Source: Rhodospirillales bacterium (GTDB lineage Bacteria; Pseudomonadota; Alphaproteobacteria; JAJFIK01). From it: DNA of 57,036 nucleotides. The position numbers and the translations under genes were made by a program. The notes beneath the pieces were generated by a model. That model saw only the letters and a list, made by a program, of their open reading frames with translations, was not told the DNA's origin and ran no database searches. Location: contig JAJFIK010000061.1 in the NCBI GenBank assembly GCA_021775005.1, positions 1-57,036 on the forward strand, read 5' to 3'. Below, one piece after another: positions 56,417-57,036 of the stretch. Every line of letters starts with the position of its first letter. Position 1 is the stretch's first letter.

Positions 56417-56731
56417 TTACAGCTTAATCTGCACATCCACACCGGCAGCCAGGTCGAGCTTCATCAGCGCGTCCACGGTTTGCGGTGTAGGGTCAACAAT
56501 ATCTAAAACCCGCTTATGGGTGCGGATTTCAAACTGCTCGCGGCTTTTCTTATCGATATGCGGCCCGCGCAGCACTGTGAATTTCTCAAAACGGGTCGGC
56601 AGCGGAATGGGCCCACGAACCTGCGCACCTGTGCGCTTCGCCGTGTTTACAATCTCACGTGCCGAGTTATCGAGCACACGATGATCGAAGGCTTTAAGCC
56701 GAATGCGAATATTCTGTCCTTGCGCGGCCAT
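56417..56731 (-). CDS. rpsJ: 30S ribosomal protein S10 (NusE)
   Basis: S10, 104 residues, also NusE in antitermination. [20 protein letters not shown] and the [20 protein letters not shown] block are diagnostic. First gene of the S10 operon proper, 79 bases after tuf. Confidence 0.98.
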   Translation of the reverse strand: MAAQGQNIRIRLKAFDHRVLDNSAREIVNTAKRTGAQVRGPIPLPTRFEKFTVLRGPHIDKKSREQFEIRTHKRVLDIVDPTPQTVDALMKLDLAAGVDVQIKL

Positions 56732-56773
56732 CTTCTTTTTCCTGCTTACCCAATGGGGTGTTCGCTAAAGTTT

Positions 56774-56798
56774 CGGGCCGAACATAATGTCCGACCCG
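56774..56798 (-). promoter_or_regulatory. Inverted repeat in the tuf-rpsJ spacer
   Basis: Arms CGGGCCG and CGACCCG (one G-U pair on the RNA) with an inner ACAT/ATGT pair after one mismatch. On the minus strand it is followed by AAACTTT, not a U-tract. It may be an attenuator, processing site or weak terminator between tuf and the S10 operon. Confidence 0.4.
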
Positions 56799-56810
56799 AT
56801 AGAATTTCGA

Positions 56811-57036
56811 TTACTCGATAATTTTGGATACGACGCCTGCGCCGACGGTCCGGCCGCCTTCGCGGATGGCGAAGCGCAGCTTCTCTTCCATCGCAATCGG
56901 CACGATCAGCTCAACGTTCATTTCCACATTATCACCAGGCATCACCATCTCGGTGCCGCTGGGAAGTTCAACAATGCCCGTCACATCCGTGGTCCGGAAG
57001 TAAAACTGAGGGCGATACTTGGTGAAGAACGGCGTA
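56811..57036 (-). CDS. tuf: Elongation factor Tu, C-terminal fragment (cut by window end)
   Basis: Only the last 74 codons and the stop lie in the window. The reading frame gives [20 protein letters not shown] near the window edge, then [20 protein letters not shown] and the end [11 protein letters not shown], which is domain 3 of EF-Tu, the GTPase that delivers aminoacyl-tRNA. The 5' part lies beyond the window edge; this is not a truncated gene. It heads the S10 block, 79 bases upstream of rpsJ. Confidence 0.97.
   Translation of the reverse strand, partial: TPFFTKYRPQFYFRTTDVTGIVELPSGTEMVMPGDNVEMNVELIVPIAMEEKLRFAIREGGRTVGAGVVSKIIE

Noticed and set aside
56811-57036. Truncated tuf pseudogene
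   Set aside because: The frame is intact to the window edge; the gene is cut by the window, not broken.

Overview
The window is a contiguous 57 kb piece of an alphaproteobacterial chromosome. The evidence is the gene content: an Atp12-family chaperone, a Phasin_2-type phasin, a DUF1489 protein, a short LID-less adenylate kinase directly after secY, and the tuf/S10/spc/alpha ribosomal super-operon without rpmJ between secY and adk. I cannot fix the order or genus; a Hyphomicrobiales- or Parvibaculales-like heterotroph is only a guess. There is no prophage, plasmid backbone, complete insertion sequence or CRISPR array.

Layout. 1-11 kb is housekeeping: phasin, a D,D-carboxypeptidase, a membrane-bound J-protein, an LhgO-like oxidase, a GNAT acetyltransferase, PutA, PanC and several small or secreted unknowns. 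11-22 kb is a leucine/isovalerate catabolic region on the minus strand (isovaleryl-CoA dehydrogenase, thiolase, methylcrotonyl-CoA carboxylase beta, methylglutaconyl-CoA hydratase, carboxylase alpha). It is broken up by an endonuclease/exonuclease/phosphatase-family protein, a GIY-YIG protein bracketed by palindromic repeats, a DMT transporter, a DUF2817 protein and a 31-residue membrane microprotein. 22-28.8 kb holds a kelch protein, MgtE, tRNA-Leu(GAG), cysH with a Met8-type siroheme enzyme, a LysE exporter, lipB, a VOC protein and two tandem small membrane paralogues.

28.8-34.8 kb is the propionyl-CoA carboxylase locus. Three genes for secreted proteins of unknown function lie between pccB and pccA. 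The junction between the first two carries a decayed second copy of the last 12 codons of pccB, which suggests the family grew there by tandem duplication. 34.9-42.5 kb is a tightly overlapping operon: degP-rarA-crcB-rluA family-HAD phosphatase-asmA-atp12. A strong intrinsic terminator at 42.56 kb closes the ribosomal super-operon, which fills 42.6-57.0 kb on the minus strand and runs off the window inside tuf.

How the genes fit together: leucine breakdown yields acetyl-CoA and acetoacetate, the pcc enzymes feed propionyl-CoA towards methylmalonyl-CoA, and PutA supplies glutamate from proline. The phasin implies polyhydroxyalkanoate storage granules. The most unusual features are the three secreted proteins with the duplicated pccB tail, a ribosomal protein L30 with a roughly 75-residue Lys/Ala-rich N-terminal extension (with an acidic tail on L3 in the same operon), the GIY-YIG/palindrome unit, and the small membrane proteins. 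Similarity statements are from reading the sequence; no database search was run.
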